A stretch of 64,000 nucleotides of DNA from Saturnia japonica (Eukaryota; Arthropoda; Insecta; Lepidoptera; Saturniidae). Both the position numbers and the translations under genes were made by a program. Location: contig CM065325.1 in assembly GCA_033032175.1 (NCBI GenBank), positions 15,714,930 to 15,778,929 on the forward strand, given 5' to 3'. The notes below the pieces were generated by a model. That model was not told the origin of the DNA. It saw only the letters and a program-made list of their open reading frames with translations, and ran no database searches. Position 1 is the stretch's first letter. The number at the start of each line of letters is the position of its first letter. Shown here one piece after another: positions 53,346 to 63,640 of the stretch.

Positions 53346-53950
53346 ACTAGCTATGCCCCACGGTTTCACCAGTGTTAATTTTGTACGACAAACACCGCGA
53401 AACATATGCACCCGTGTAAACTATCATAATAGTTCCCACTAAGACTTCCCTTAAGTACAAATATGTGTTCAAATAGCTTACTTATAAATGGTGAAATTGA
53501 ACTTCATAAATTTGTCCTAATTAGGATATAGCTTTTGTTCGTAAGGATTAATATATCATTCCAAAAATAATCCTCATTAATTACTTTTTAATCTTCAAAT
53601 AAAAATAATCACAAAATGCCTTATTATGGCTAATGTATAAGAGATAGGCATATGCTATTGCATATTCAATTAAATATACTACAGACCTATATTTTCTTAG
53701 AACATTTTATTTACGTATCAAGTGGTTAGGGAGGGCTGTTAATTCAGACTTACTTAACAAATATCAATATTTAAGGCTAGCTGAGAGCTCTAGCATAACG
53801 TTAGATAGCCTATACTATTCTTCGTAAATCTGGCTCTCATATACAATATATTTTTCGAACCTGACTGATACTTACAGTTTTAAACATGTTTTAACAATAA
53901 AATGAAAAAACTTTTCCGCTTTATTATATTAGTACAAATTAGTACAATCA
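53346..53950 (+). repeat. Rpt-3 copy 4, complete
   Basis: Begins ACTAGCTATGCCCCACGGTT, the same 5' head as Rpt-1, then has the Rpt-3 body (GTAAGGATTAATATATCATT, ATGCCTTATTATGGCTAATG, AAGAGATAGGCATATGC, TTCAGACTTACTTAAC, AGATAGCCTATACTATTC). It decays toward 53,950. Confidence 0.75.
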
Positions 53951-55017
53951 TGTTAAACGTGCAAACAGTTTATGTTACAGGATTAAATACATTAATCTCG
54001 AGTTAGGATAACGGAAACCGGCTGCGGTCGCACGGAACACATGGCGCACCTGCCTCAGTACCTCTCCACAATAATATTATGTTGCTGATAGAAATTGCAT
54101 TAAAGAATATACTAATAAATTGCACTGAACAGTTCAGAACCAAAAGCTTTTAATAAATATAAATAGAATTTTAGAAGCTAGATGTCCTAAAAAACCTTGT
54201 AACTCGGCTTTCGATAAGAGTTGACTTGTAGAAATTGTCGCATAACGAAAAATCGTTATGCCCCTTGTATGCAGCTTTATCTTTCTATTATATACGAGAG
54301 TGTATGTGCGTCCGAGTATAGAGATTCGCAATTCCAGATTGCAAAACCTTGCAAATTAGGCGAGGCCCCTCAGGGTGGACTCGCAAAATAGGCACTTATT
54401 CAGTAATTTGTCAGTTATTTTGTATGACTCTCATTATAAATTATAAGACCTACATTGATGTGTCCCTTATGAAAAGGACTTAGTGATTTTTAAATTATTG
54501 TTACTTATTTTATTTTTAGTAGTTTCGTTCCTTACAGGCGCACGCGTTTGTTTTTATTTATTATAATTATAGTTACATGGTAAATTGACGGAACTATGGC
54601 TGATGGTAAGCACAGTTAAGCCAAATCAGTGGCGACTACTAACAGATCATTAATCCATCGTCTGTGTAAATAGAAACTGTATAATATGCACCGAGTGATC
54701 CCGGAGTTTTGTATCAGATTATGAATAAACATGCATTTTATGTTGCTATAAGAGCTTCCTGTGTGATTTTAATAAAGTTAGTACTATTTTCTACACACAG
54801 CCATTTATAACATATCTAAAATTAAATGTTACTTAATATCGGTTACGAATATGTACGTATAAGTAATTTAAAATATTCGAAAATTCAGTCCCGATTACAG
54901 TTGCTAAGTTTGATTTTGAAATTTGTTTTCTTTGTACATCATTGTGTATAGAGAAACTTTTGTGAATATCTTTTCAATTGAAGGAATTATGATTCAGTAG
55001 TAGAATGAACGAAAATC
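53951..55017. other. No gene recognised; LINE 3'-end scrap near 54,565-54,625
   Basis: GGAACTATGGCTGATGGTAA followed by GCACAGTTAAGCC resembles the plus-strand form of the LINE 3' motif seen reversed at 63,575-63,610. The remainder is AT-rich. Confidence 0.4.
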
Positions 55018-55142
55018 AAATCCGTGCAATGAGCCTCAGGATGCAAAGGAAAACATCGTGATAAAACTATAGCACTGTGGTAGGGTATTTTTTAATGCCT
55101 TTCTCACTAGCTACCACCCTCAAGTTGCATTTACACATTATT
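55018..55142 (+). repeat. SINE-1 fragment
   Basis: GTGCAATGAGCCTCAGGATG, AAAGGAAAACATCGTGATAA, TTTTTTAATGCCTTTCTCAC and TAGCTACCACCCTCAAGTTG. It joins the head-proximal and middle modules and ends before the TAGGTGTGTTCCGG body. Confidence 0.8.
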
Positions 55143-55203
55143 CAAACGAAAGAAACCGCGGTAACATACTATTATTATTATATTTGGTAAGACACACTAG
55201 CAG

Positions 55204-56853
55204 CTAATTAGCTGATGCTCGCGTATCAAATAGCTTGGAGATATCTTCCTTGTCCAATCTGCTCTTAAAGGAGGTTATAGTAGGAGCCATCACAACTTTT
55301 CCTGGAAGTTTGTTCCATGCTGTGACCACTCTGTTAGGCAAGAACTGCTTCATTGGGTTTCTTTTTGCTGGGAATTCCCAAAGTTTCAAGGGATGACCTC
55401 GTAGGTGTTTATTTTCATTTGACTTAAACATATCTTTAAGGCTGGGCACATCGTAATAATTAGTGAGGATTTTATAAGTTTCGATTAACCTGCCCCTTTG
55501 TCTACGGTGTTCTAGTGTGGTAAGGCCAAGGTTTATGAGGCGCTGTTCATAGGGTAAGTTACGCATTGCATACACCATCTTAGTAGCCCTTCTCTGTACA
55601 TTTTCAATGAGCTTAATGTCTTTTTTGAAGTAGGGATCCCAGATAATATAAGCATGTTCAAGAAGTGGTCTAATATAGGTCTTGTATAACTTTATAAAAG
55701 TTTTAGCTGTTAGGAATTTAAATGCCTTGCGAATGATATAAAGGATCGAATTAGTTTTCTTCACAACCCCAAGCACATGAGTTCCCCATTTAAGATCTTT
55801 GGGTACTGTAACTCCCAAGTCCCTTTGTGTTTCAACTGCGGTTAATTGTTCACCACCAAGATAGTATATCTGACAAGGATTATTACTACCAATGTGTAGC
55901 GCGGAGCACTTATTCACATTTAAAGTTAGAAGCCAGTCATGAGTCCACTTAAAAATCGAATTAAGGTCATTCTGTATAGCTCGCCAGTTGCTTCGAGGGT
56001 TAGCAAAAAATTTGGTATCGTCAGCAAAAAGCGAAAAAGGTAGTTGCAGAGTACTTTTCAAGTCTGAGAGGAACAAGATAAAGAGCAATGGACCAAGCAC
56101 CGAACCTTGAGGAACGCCACTGAGGACACTTCGCGGATCGGACATGACTTCGCCAATGCGCACCCGAAACGTTCTACCAGAAAGGAAGTCGCATATCCAG
56201 GCTAAAATGCTTCCACGTATGCCAAGGTGTTCCAATTTGTGTATGAGGCGTTTCAGAGGAACACGATCAAATGCCTTCTCATAATCCAAGTAAATGATAT
56301 CTGTTGGCTGTCCATTACTATGGTTCCGTGTCCACTCGTTTAAGCAATTTAGTAAATTGGTTGTAACAGATCGTTTTGGGATGAAACCATGCTGCTCATC
56401 CAGGGTAATCTTTTCATGTATTAGAAATTCTCTTATGTGGCAAGCTATCATCATCTCCATGGTTTTGCACAATACACTGGTCAAACTTATGGGCCTATAG
56501 TTGACGGGCAGTAGTTTATTTCCTTTTTTATAAATCGGTACTACATTTGCCGTTTTCCAGTCAGCTGGCACTATTCCATCCTTCAGAGATTTGTTCATCA
56601 TTTTCGCTATTTCGTCGCTTAGAGCTCCTGAGCATTTTTTCAATACCACTGAGGGTATGTCGTCTGGCCCTGATGCTGTAGTATCACTGAAGCTAGATAA
56701 CTTCTTTCTTACTAAGTCACCAGTAATACTTAAGTCTTGAATAGCGTTTATGACTCTAGGAACGTAGATATTTGGCATCGGTCCATCAGGCTCGTTGACA
56801 AAGTTCAATTTAAACTGATCAGCGAAGGCTTCGGCAATTTGTTCAGGCTTCAT
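55204..56853 (-). CDS. LINE reverse transcriptase (main part of ORF2)
   Basis: A 549-codon frame open to a natural stop. It catalyses target-primed cDNA synthesis. In order: DDIPSVVLKKC (before motif 0); ANVVPIYKKGNKLLPVNYRP and ISLTSVLCKTMEMMI (motifs 1-2); DEQHGFIPKRS (2a/3); YLDYEKAFDRVP (motif A with catalytic Asp); LSGVPQGSVLGPLLF (motif B); SLFADDTKF (motif C, catalytic Asp pair at 56,017-56,022); QRDLGVTV and the thumb; then a C-terminal LNVQRR/YEQRLINLGLTTLE region. All catalytic residues are present. It reads as the continuation of the 57,535-56,900 frame, displaced by the duplication. The Rex1/Daphne-type flavour is only an impression. Confidence 0.93.
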   Translation of the reverse strand: MKPEQIAEAFADQFKLNFVNEPDGPMPNIYVPRVINAIQDLSITGDLVRKKLSSFSDTTASGPDDIPSVVLKKCSGALSDEIAKMMNKSLKDGIVPADWKTANVVPIYKKGNKLLPVNYRPISLTSVLCKTMEMMIACHIREFLIHEKITLDEQHGFIPKRSVTTNLLNCLNEWTRNHSNGQPTDIIYLDYEKAFDRVPLKRLIHKLEHLGIRGSILAWICDFLSGRTFRVRIGEVMSDPRSVLSGVPQGSVLGPLLFILFLSDLKSTLQLPFSLFADDTKFFANPRSNWRAIQNDLNSIFKWTHDWLLTLNVNKCSALHIGSNNPCQIYYLGGEQLTAVETQRDLGVTVPKDLKWGTHVLGVVKKTNSILYIIRKAFKFLTAKTFIKLYKTYIRPLLEHAYIIWDPYFKKDIKLIENVQRRATKMVYAMRNLPYEQRLINLGLTTLEHRRQRGRLIETYKILTNYYDVPSLKDMFKSNENKHLRGHPLKLWEFPAKRNPMKQFLPNRVVTAWNKLPGKVVMAPTITSFKSRLDKEDISKLFDTRASAN

Positions 56854-56899
56854 AACAAGTTCATTTGAGACATTTTTTAATACGTTAGGGATGCAGATT

Positions 56900-56937
56900 T
56901 TAGAGTTCAGTTGTTTTCTTAGAGTTCAGTTGTTTTC
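56900..56937. repeat. 19-bp tandem duplication that breaks the LINE ORF
   Basis: TTAGAGTTCAGTTGTTTTC occupies 56,900-56,918 and again 56,919-56,937 with no spacer. Nineteen is 1 modulo 3. The two flanking open frames are offset by exactly this amount (57,535 to 56,853 is 682 bases, and 682 minus 19 is divisible by 3). Confidence 0.95.
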
Positions 56938-57569
56938 TTATGTAACTGTAAAAAGCCTTAGGACCTGAGTCTATAATAGTTGATTCGAAAGTGGTTCTTC
57001 TGTTTCTAGATAGACTAATAATTTTGTTATTGACCTTTCTATATTCTTTATATGAGTGTTCATTTTGATCAATTCTATAATTATTCCACAGTATTTTTTT
57101 CAGTTTAGTTAACTTGACTATATCTTTTTTAATCCAGGGTTTGTTGGTGCAATGTTTATTATATATTTTCTTTTTTGGTATAAAATTATCTACTGCGTAA
57201 AGGAATTGATTTTTAAAAGTGAACCACACATCGTCTACAGATTCTTCTACTATATTCAAATTATTTGCCAGATACAGAGATAATTTATCGTAGTCTGCTT
57301 TGAAATAGTCATATTGAATGGTATTTCGATTTTCATTAGTTTTAGTGCTGGTACTGATTACTTGCATTGTAGCAGTGATAACAAAATGATCACTTTTACC
57401 TATTGGAGGGTGATATTCAATATCACATATTAATGAGTCATCATTGCATAATATAAGGTCCAAAAGTGACTCTTCCTGGTTTCGTTTCCTGGTAATTTGC
57501 GTTATAAGTTGGTTTAAGTTGCTGTTCGAATACATACTAACAAAATTTTCGAAGAGACTGCCATAACCA
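56900..57569 (-). pseudogene. LINE endonuclease C-terminus and linker (front part of ORF2)
   Basis: The frame from about 57,569 (first ATG at 57,535) contains LDLILCND and PPIGKSDHFVI, the last catalytic block of an APE-type endonuclease (SDH at 57,386-57,394). A lysine-rich linker with NKPWIKKDI and YKEYRKVNNKI follows, and the frame ends at a stop created by the 19-bp duplication. The first three quarters of the endonuclease and all of ORF1 are lost to 5' truncation. Confidence 0.85.
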
Positions 57570-58329
57570 TGTATGTATGTATGTATAACTAGTATTATAA
57601 ATGTTTACAAATTCTGTAGATATACAGCTCTGTGTGGTCTGTATGAACAACAATATAAATTACTCGGTAATGAAGGATTTCCAAAGAAACACTGAGGTTA
57701 GATTGAAGCACCGTAATTTCGTACAAAACAAACACCCTCTAGGAGTAGCCGAGTGATTAATTACAACATCCTCCTCTATTAGTAATTCTAGTGCGGTACT
57801 GCCTATGCGTTCAATTAAGCTGCATTATTAGTTTCTAATACACTTTGTATACCTAATTGTTTGTCCACAGTTACGGTTATTGTGTGAGAATTTAATTTAC
57901 AATGCACGAGTGTTAATTTTCATAACTAGATTTTTTTACTTAATTACAAAAACGGAAATAGAGAAACTGCCGAAAACATTCTTAGAAGCTAAAATTGGAA
58001 ATAAACCCGTCACAAACACACGCACAAACCGTTGGCTGACAGCCGGTTTGACATTGGTCAAATCAAATAGCGCGCGCTACCTCGGTTTCCTGTTACATAC
58101 TTCCGTCTCTTTTCACGAAATCACTCCCACAGATTGCAGAAACGCGAAAGGAAAGAATTTACATATCAAAAAATAACTGTGTTTGCTTTTGTACGCACGT
58201 AAGAAGTTATACTTCTTTGGCATAACAAAACAAAAACAACTCTAAAAAAATATCTTACGCGCCCACAACACAGTGAAGCTGGCCATAAATAATAATATTT
58301 ATGTTAATATATTATGTAATGTTAATATA
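57570..58329. other. No gene recognised
   Basis: A (TATG)n run borders the LINE. A 98-codon open frame at 57,880-58,176 has no known similarity. Confidence 0.4.
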
Positions 58330-58475
58330 ATTTACTGGCCTCTTTTTACTTTGTAAAAAAAAGAACTTCATCATGTCACATTTCTATTACATGATGCGCG
58401 CGCAGCGCTCATTTTTACCCTCTACTATTCGCGAAAAAACAAGTATGACTACAAAAATACTTCTTGAATTTGTTG
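58330..58475. repeat. Short dispersed repeat, copy 1
   Basis: CTTCATCATGTCACATTTCT, TACATGATGCGCGCGCAGCG and TTTTTACCCTCTACTATTCG parallel 60,240-60,350 (CTTCATCTTTGTCGCATTAT, ACATGATACGCGCACAGCC, TTTTACTCTATAATAAACG). Family unknown. Confidence 0.5.
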
Positions 58476-59001
58476 CTTTCTGTGTTACACTATCAACGCT
58501 ACAATTCCAAATATCTTCTTTTTATTCATAATATGAACAAATAATAGGAATATTTTGCAATTATTAGATTTTATATGTTCTACTGATAGTAAATAATCAC
58601 ATTTTGAATAGCAAGGGCGAGTTAACAGCAATACGGAATACACGAGAACAGTCGCCGGTTGTAATTCGACCATTAATCACGCGATGCGACCGCGGTCTGA
58701 CGTCACGCCACCAGCGCCACCACGCCGTACCGCCTGCACTACACGTACTGCATCATAAACATGTAAGTTATTACACTACACGACACGTAAAGGATACGAT
58801 TTATCGTTCGTTTCTTGTAAGGGCTCATTCACACGCTCGTGGATAGTGAAAAATCAGAAATACTTCCAATTGGATCTACATTTATTGCAATTAATAACGA
58901 ATCGGCGCTGGTAGATATATGTGTAAACGGGTCATTACTTAAGTATTACTGATCACTTTTTACATTAAGAAATATTAAAATTATATTGCATTTTATTTCA
59001 A
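58476..59001. other. No gene recognised; CpG-rich 58,670-58,755
   Basis: Holds CTGACGTCACGCC (a CRE-like TGACGTCA at 58,698-58,705) within CpG-rich DNA, and AACATGTAAGTTA, a fair splice-donor match near 58,765. No supporting open frame. Confidence 0.35.
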
Positions 59002-59512
59002 ACTAGCTGTGCCCACGGCTTTGCTCACGTGGAGTACAGAAAGCCATCAATCGGGCACACGCGGTAATTTATTTTTAATGACGAAAACGCTTATTGTGGG
59101 TGTTCCTTAGAAGATAAATATATACTGTGGCGACTTTTTCATAGGTCTTTTTAAAGTCTACAATTATGTACTACATTAACTTGCTATATTTCTTATGGTT
59201 TACTCACTGTAAGCCATTTAAGCGCCTGAATTGATTCGTTGTTTTTTTATTTGTGTGGAATCCTAGTTTTTTTTCTAAAATAAAAGTAGCCTAAGTAACT
59301 TTTTCAGTTATCTATTACCAGTGTAAATTCAGGAAAAAAAACGGTCCAATCGTTTCGGAGATTACCCGGAACAAATACATAAAGAGACAGACAAAAATTT
59401 TAAAAAATGGAGGATTTTTTGTAGGTATCGTTTATACTTTCATATGGATTTAGTAAAAAGCTGATATTTTGATATTACAAGCAGGCACTTCAATTTTATT
59501 ATTTGTATATAG
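59002..59512 (+). repeat. Rpt-1 copy 9
   Basis: Full length from ACTAGCTGTGCCCACGGCTT to TTCAATTTTATTATTTGTAT, all modules present with minor indels. Confidence 0.88.
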
Positions 59513-60239
59513 ATTTGGATTCGAAATCTTGTCGAATGATTGAAAAATATTTATTATTATATGACATGCGAGCCAAAAGATGATTTTCTTAGGAAAAAAA
59601 ACTACAATTCATAATTATGCTTTATGTTAATTTTAAATTTGTTATATTAAGACTTAAAAACTTAAAAAAGTTACCATTTCGCATACCACCAACAACTAAA
59701 GTGTTATGTAAAAATAATGACATGGCAATGTAATGTGCCTACTCAAATCAATGATATTTTATAAGTAGACACTACATTACGCTATGTACATGGCATCGTC
59801 AATGAGCTACAATTGCCTTTAGTTCACTTTCAACTTGATACCGGTGTGAGCGAAAATAAACTTTTATCTTTTTTGGACAACAGAGTTTTCGCTTTACGCT
59901 ATGATTTGCTGTCCCTTTTCTTACAACATATTGATAATAATATTTTGGCCGTTTTCAAATTGCTTTTATTTAGAGTATAACGTGTCTATTTATAAAACGT
60001 CATTTACACAAATAGACGGAATTGACAAAGAGCTCTACGCGTCTTTTATAAGTAAACCCCCGTCGCTGTATATCGGGCGATCATACGATATCGCGTGATA
60101 TTTAATGGGATTTTATCGTCGAGTAAAGTCATTTGAGCATCTTTCAAATGCAGCTTCACAATAAATTCGTGTTACTCACTTTTACTTTTCTTAATTGTGT
60201 AAAAAAGTCAATAAACTTAATTCATATTATTATGATTTA
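59513..60239. other. No gene recognised
   Basis: AT-rich. A 65-codon frame at 59,901-60,098 is of unknown nature. Confidence 0.4.
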
Positions 60240-60350
60240 TGGTTAACTTCATCTTTGTCGCATTATCATCACATGATACGCGCACAGCCTTTAATTTTAC
60301 TCTATAATAAACGCATTAAAAAAAGTATTACTTCAAAAACTTAAATATTT
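60240..60350. repeat. Short dispersed repeat, copy 2
   Basis: Related to 58,330-58,475 by ACATGATACGCGCACAGCC and the following TTTTACTCTATAATAAACG. Confidence 0.5.
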
Positions 60351-60369
60351 AATTATAATCTTTACCTAT

Positions 60370-60649
60370 ATATACGTGAAGCAAAAGCTTTCGGTACCAT
60401 TTTGAGCGTATTGCGTGCACGGAAGACTGAGATTTGGCATGGTTAAAGTTTATATGGAGAAGGAGTGCAGAAAGCTAAAATTTATCCATAATATCTGTTA
60501 CTAATATATTAAATTAAATAAACTAATACTGCGAATTCTAACCTGATCAGTGCCATTGAACTTAGACCCCCCAAACAAATGTCAAACAGAAAGTAGTCTA
60601 TGATAAAAAATTCGCAGATCGAATTTCGAACTAAGAGCGATCGCTAGTT
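60370..60649 (+). repeat. Rpt-2 copy 4
   Basis: TATACGTGAAGCAAAAGCTT, GAGCGTATTGCGTGCACGGA, TGGCATGGTTAAAGTTTATA, TAATATCTGTTACTAATATA, AATGTCAAACAGAAAGTAGT and TCGATCGCTAGTT-like end. It lacks the CTCATTGTTTAGG segment seen in copies 1-3. Confidence 0.8.
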
Positions 60650-61167
60650 ACAATAATGTTTTTAATATTTTAGTATAAAGCGTGCACTTAAAATTAATTT
60701 TAAATAAGTAAATTAATCAGTTAACGGAATACTGTTAACTGTGGATTAATTGTTACGACGTCGTCCGTATAAATCGTCGTGTATAAACATAATACCCTGG
60801 GACCTTCATATTTCAACACACATGCACGGTTCACGAGGGTAACATTAGCTAGAAAAATGTTCGAGTAATATATTTGTGTTATGGCACTTGAGATTAAATT
60901 AGAATGAAAAATAAACTCCACAGTTATCGTATATTTCTACGTGGAATATATCAGAAAAATTATTTTACGGGCTCACTAGAAAAGAGAAATGTAAAAAAAT
61001 TGTGAATTGTTTCTAAAATCAACTTATGTGGGATTTATTTTGTAACTTTTATAACTCTTGATCATACTATATACTTGAGATAAATAATATAAGTCTTCTC
61101 AGGGGATTACTATTTTTTAAATAAATCTCATAAAAATCTTGTATATAGTGATGAAAATATAATTTTT
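60650..61167. other. No gene recognised
   Basis: AT-rich, unassigned. Confidence 0.4.
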
Positions 61168-61231
61168 ATTTGTTTGTTTGAACGCGCTTATATCTGGAAC
61201 TATCAGTCGGTTTTTTCGCAAAAATCGCAAA

Positions 61232-61519
61232 AGTTTGTGTGTATGGATGGATGTTTGTTACTCTTTCACGCAAAAACTATTAAATGGATTTTAATACAAC
61301 TTTACAATAATATAGATTATGCAACAAAATAACACATAGACTATAACTAATAAAGATATTGTGAGAATTGTCTAATATATAACGATAAGTGTCAAATAAG
61401 AAGAAAAAAATCAGCCATCTGCGAACTATTCTGGCGTGCAAAGCTAAGACCTTTAAAGTTACACATAAATAATGTATGTGGAAATATTTATCTTAATTAG
61501 TCCTACAAAAAAGTCCGCG

Positions 61520-61581
<62 letters not shown>

Positions 61582-61708
61582 CCATTATCGCCAAAATAGT
61601 GAACCATAAGTACAATCAAAATTTATAACTTATTAAATATGATAAAGAAGAAAATAAGCTACTTGAACTACTAATCCTGTGCAGACGAAGTCGCTGGCAG
61701 TAGCTAGT
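61232..61708 (-). repeat. Lep-like element copy 2, nested in Rpt-3
   Basis: On the minus strand it begins ACTAGCTACTGCCAGCGACT with TCGTCTGCACAGG following. At its far end it has ATTAAATGGATTTTAATAC and GTTTGTTACTCTTTCACGC on the plus strand. The layout is like 9,221-9,750. A long (AT)n tract lies within it. Confidence 0.6.
61523..61579. repeat. (AT)n microsatellite
   Basis: About 28 uninterrupted AT dinucleotides inside the nested Lep-like element. Confidence 0.97.
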
Positions 61709-61850
61709 AGCATATATATTGAGGAAGGTTATACAATAGGCTATACAATATCACGCAACAACCCTAAGAAGTGAAGTCGTGACCTTGAACGTCAAGTAGT
61801 GTGGTAAGCTGTTCAAGAAGTAAGAACAATGGTAGGGTACATGGTTGTGT

Positions 61851-62066
61851 TGGCGACGCGACGTGTCAACAGTTATTCAGTTATTAATGATTCAGTGAAT
61901 CAATTTAATGCATGTGAAACCGTTTAGCACAGCTAGTAATGCAATAAAATACATTAGCAGTCACTGACCAATTTATTGAACTAGTGGGAAAACCGTGGAA
62001 TTATGATCTTGATTTGGTCGATAATATAAACTGCAATTATTAAATAACTATGTAGTTGAAAATCTG
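61851..62066. other. No gene recognised
   Basis: Unassigned. Confidence 0.4.
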
Positions 62067-62166
62067 TAATAGCTGTGATTCGATAGCTACATTTGAGAGC
62101 CAGTCTTCCACTAGGCTTAAAGTGTTACTATCCTGGGCCACATCGTCACTTAAGCTCAGGTCACAA
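62067..62166 (+). repeat. SINE-1 body fragment
   Basis: GATAGCTACATTTGAGAGCC, AGTCTTCCACTAGGCTTAAA, GTGTTACTATCCTGGGCCAC and ATCGTCACTTAAGCTCAGGT match the end of the SINE-1 body. Confidence 0.75.
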
Positions 62167-63259
62167 ACGGTTTATTGTTTTACACTTTACATAAAGACAT
62201 ATTACACGGATACAGTAACGTTTCTATACACCACTATTATGGGGGTTAGAGAAATAAGGAGAACCATCTTATATTGTTGAAAAAGTATTCACTGTGAGCA
62301 GCAACATTACACTCCGAAAACCATCCTGCTTGTGTAGTTAGATGGAATGATACTTTTTAGTGATTTGTATTGTTGTAAAACTTAATAAAATAATTGAACA
62401 ATATTAGGAAAAGTTTGTGGAGTGAAAATTTGTCCTAGTGGGTGAAATTTAAAAAATAATATCCTTTGGTGGTATCTTTCAAATTTACGCACTTGATTCC
62501 GTGGTGCCACCATATTTTAACACTTTTTGACAGACACGTTTTCATTTAGAGATGGTACACCTGTTATCTACTTTCCATAATCACTAAGGCTAGAATACCT
62601 GACATCACTCAGCTTCCAGCACTTTATCAGCTGTCATACGACAGTGGCATCATCGTCGAGAGTCAGTTGACAGTCTTCTGTGTTTTATTACACTAAGTAT
62701 AATTTAGCTGATTCTGAAAACAACGAGCTAGCACGGACCATAATGACAGATTTTACTCAGTCTATAATGTGTATAGAACATAGAACTTCACAATTGATTT
62801 TTTTAGGAAAAGTAGAAAAATATTCAACGTTCGTATCAGCTCGCATAATATTGTAAGTTCTAGTATCAATAATACTAGAACTTGTGGTATATCATTGTTT
62901 AAATCCATCGATTAACCAGGGTTTATCTGGGATAAATCTTTACATCAAATAGTAGTTAAAAGCCATCATCAGGAGCTACAAATTCGAGGCACTTAACATT
63001 TGCATGAACTGTGTTATATACGTATACTCGCCTTACATGACTAGTACGCATGAAACTTTGCAGTTTTAATTATTTCGATTGACAATATACCAAAGAAGAA
63101 TAATTCCAATGAGTGCACCATAATTCATCATTTTTACTATACACGAGTAATTAAATTGACGTAACCGAAGCATCATAACTGCATGTTAAAATGGTAGCTA
63201 GCTTGATCCACTTGGTACATAAACGTATAATATAATATTCTGAGCGTATTTTATCGTCT
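62167..63259. other. No gene recognised
   Basis: AT-rich, unassigned. Confidence 0.4.
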
Positions 63260-63640
63260 CTATCATAGCGAGTGTTATGAGGAGCGCTGTTCAACTCAAT
63301 TCCTTTTTCTCCCTCTCATAACAGTACCACAAACGATAGGTTCTGGAGCCATAGCCTCCATCTAATCTAATCTAAGTAACCTCCATCTTGGCATGATCTA
63401 AAAAGCTATCTACTTCATATCTTTGCCGTACTGCGAAAATGAAAGAAAGGTATTTAGGGCACAAATAAATTTATTTTGAGTTATCTCTCTACTTTTGTTC
63501 CTGTGGTCAGTAGAGTTTCCTGAGCTCTTTGAGATAGGGGGTCTTAAGGACGGCAATAGCTTTGATATTACTAGCATCCATAGGCTTCGGTAGCCGTTTA
63601 CCATCAGGTGAACCGTATGCTTTTTGTCACCTTTATTGAT
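63260..63640. repeat. LINE-derived scraps: coding-like on the plus strand, 3' end on the minus strand
   Basis: 63,265-63,310 (CATAGCGAGTGTTATGAGGA, GCGCTGTTCAACTCAATTCC) parallels 48,191-48,230. 63,570-63,625 (CATCCATAGGCTTCGGTAGC, CGTTTACCATCAGGTGAACC, GTATGC) is the reverse of a widespread lepidopteran LINE 3' end and resembles 14,645-14,675. Confidence 0.5.

Larger units (their letters stand above)
55168..57569 (-). mobile_element. 5'-truncated non-LTR retrotransposon (CR1/Jockey-group LINE)
   Basis: A 2.4-kb minus-strand LINE. It has the end of the endonuclease domain, a linker, a full reverse transcriptase and a C-terminal domain, with a 3' tail reading ATATAATAATAATAG. Coding similarity stops abruptly at about 57,569 beside a (TATG)n run, as expected of incomplete reverse transcription. 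One 19-bp tandem duplication is the only frame-breaking change I see in the ORF. No target duplication is clear. Confidence 0.93.
61168..61850 (-). repeat. Rpt-3 copy 5, split by a Lep-like element
   Basis: The minus-strand Rpt-3 tail (GTTTGTTTGAACGCGCTTAT, CTGGAACTATCAGTCGG) stops at about 61,230 and resumes at about 61,709 (TATTGAGGAAGGTTATAC, TAGGCTATACAATATCACGC, CTTGAACGTCAAGTAGTG). The ~480 bases between carry their own termini and belong to another element. Confidence 0.65.

Noticed and set aside
57880..58176. 98-codon open frame
   Set aside because: No recognisable similarity, and repeats lie on both sides within a few hundred bases.
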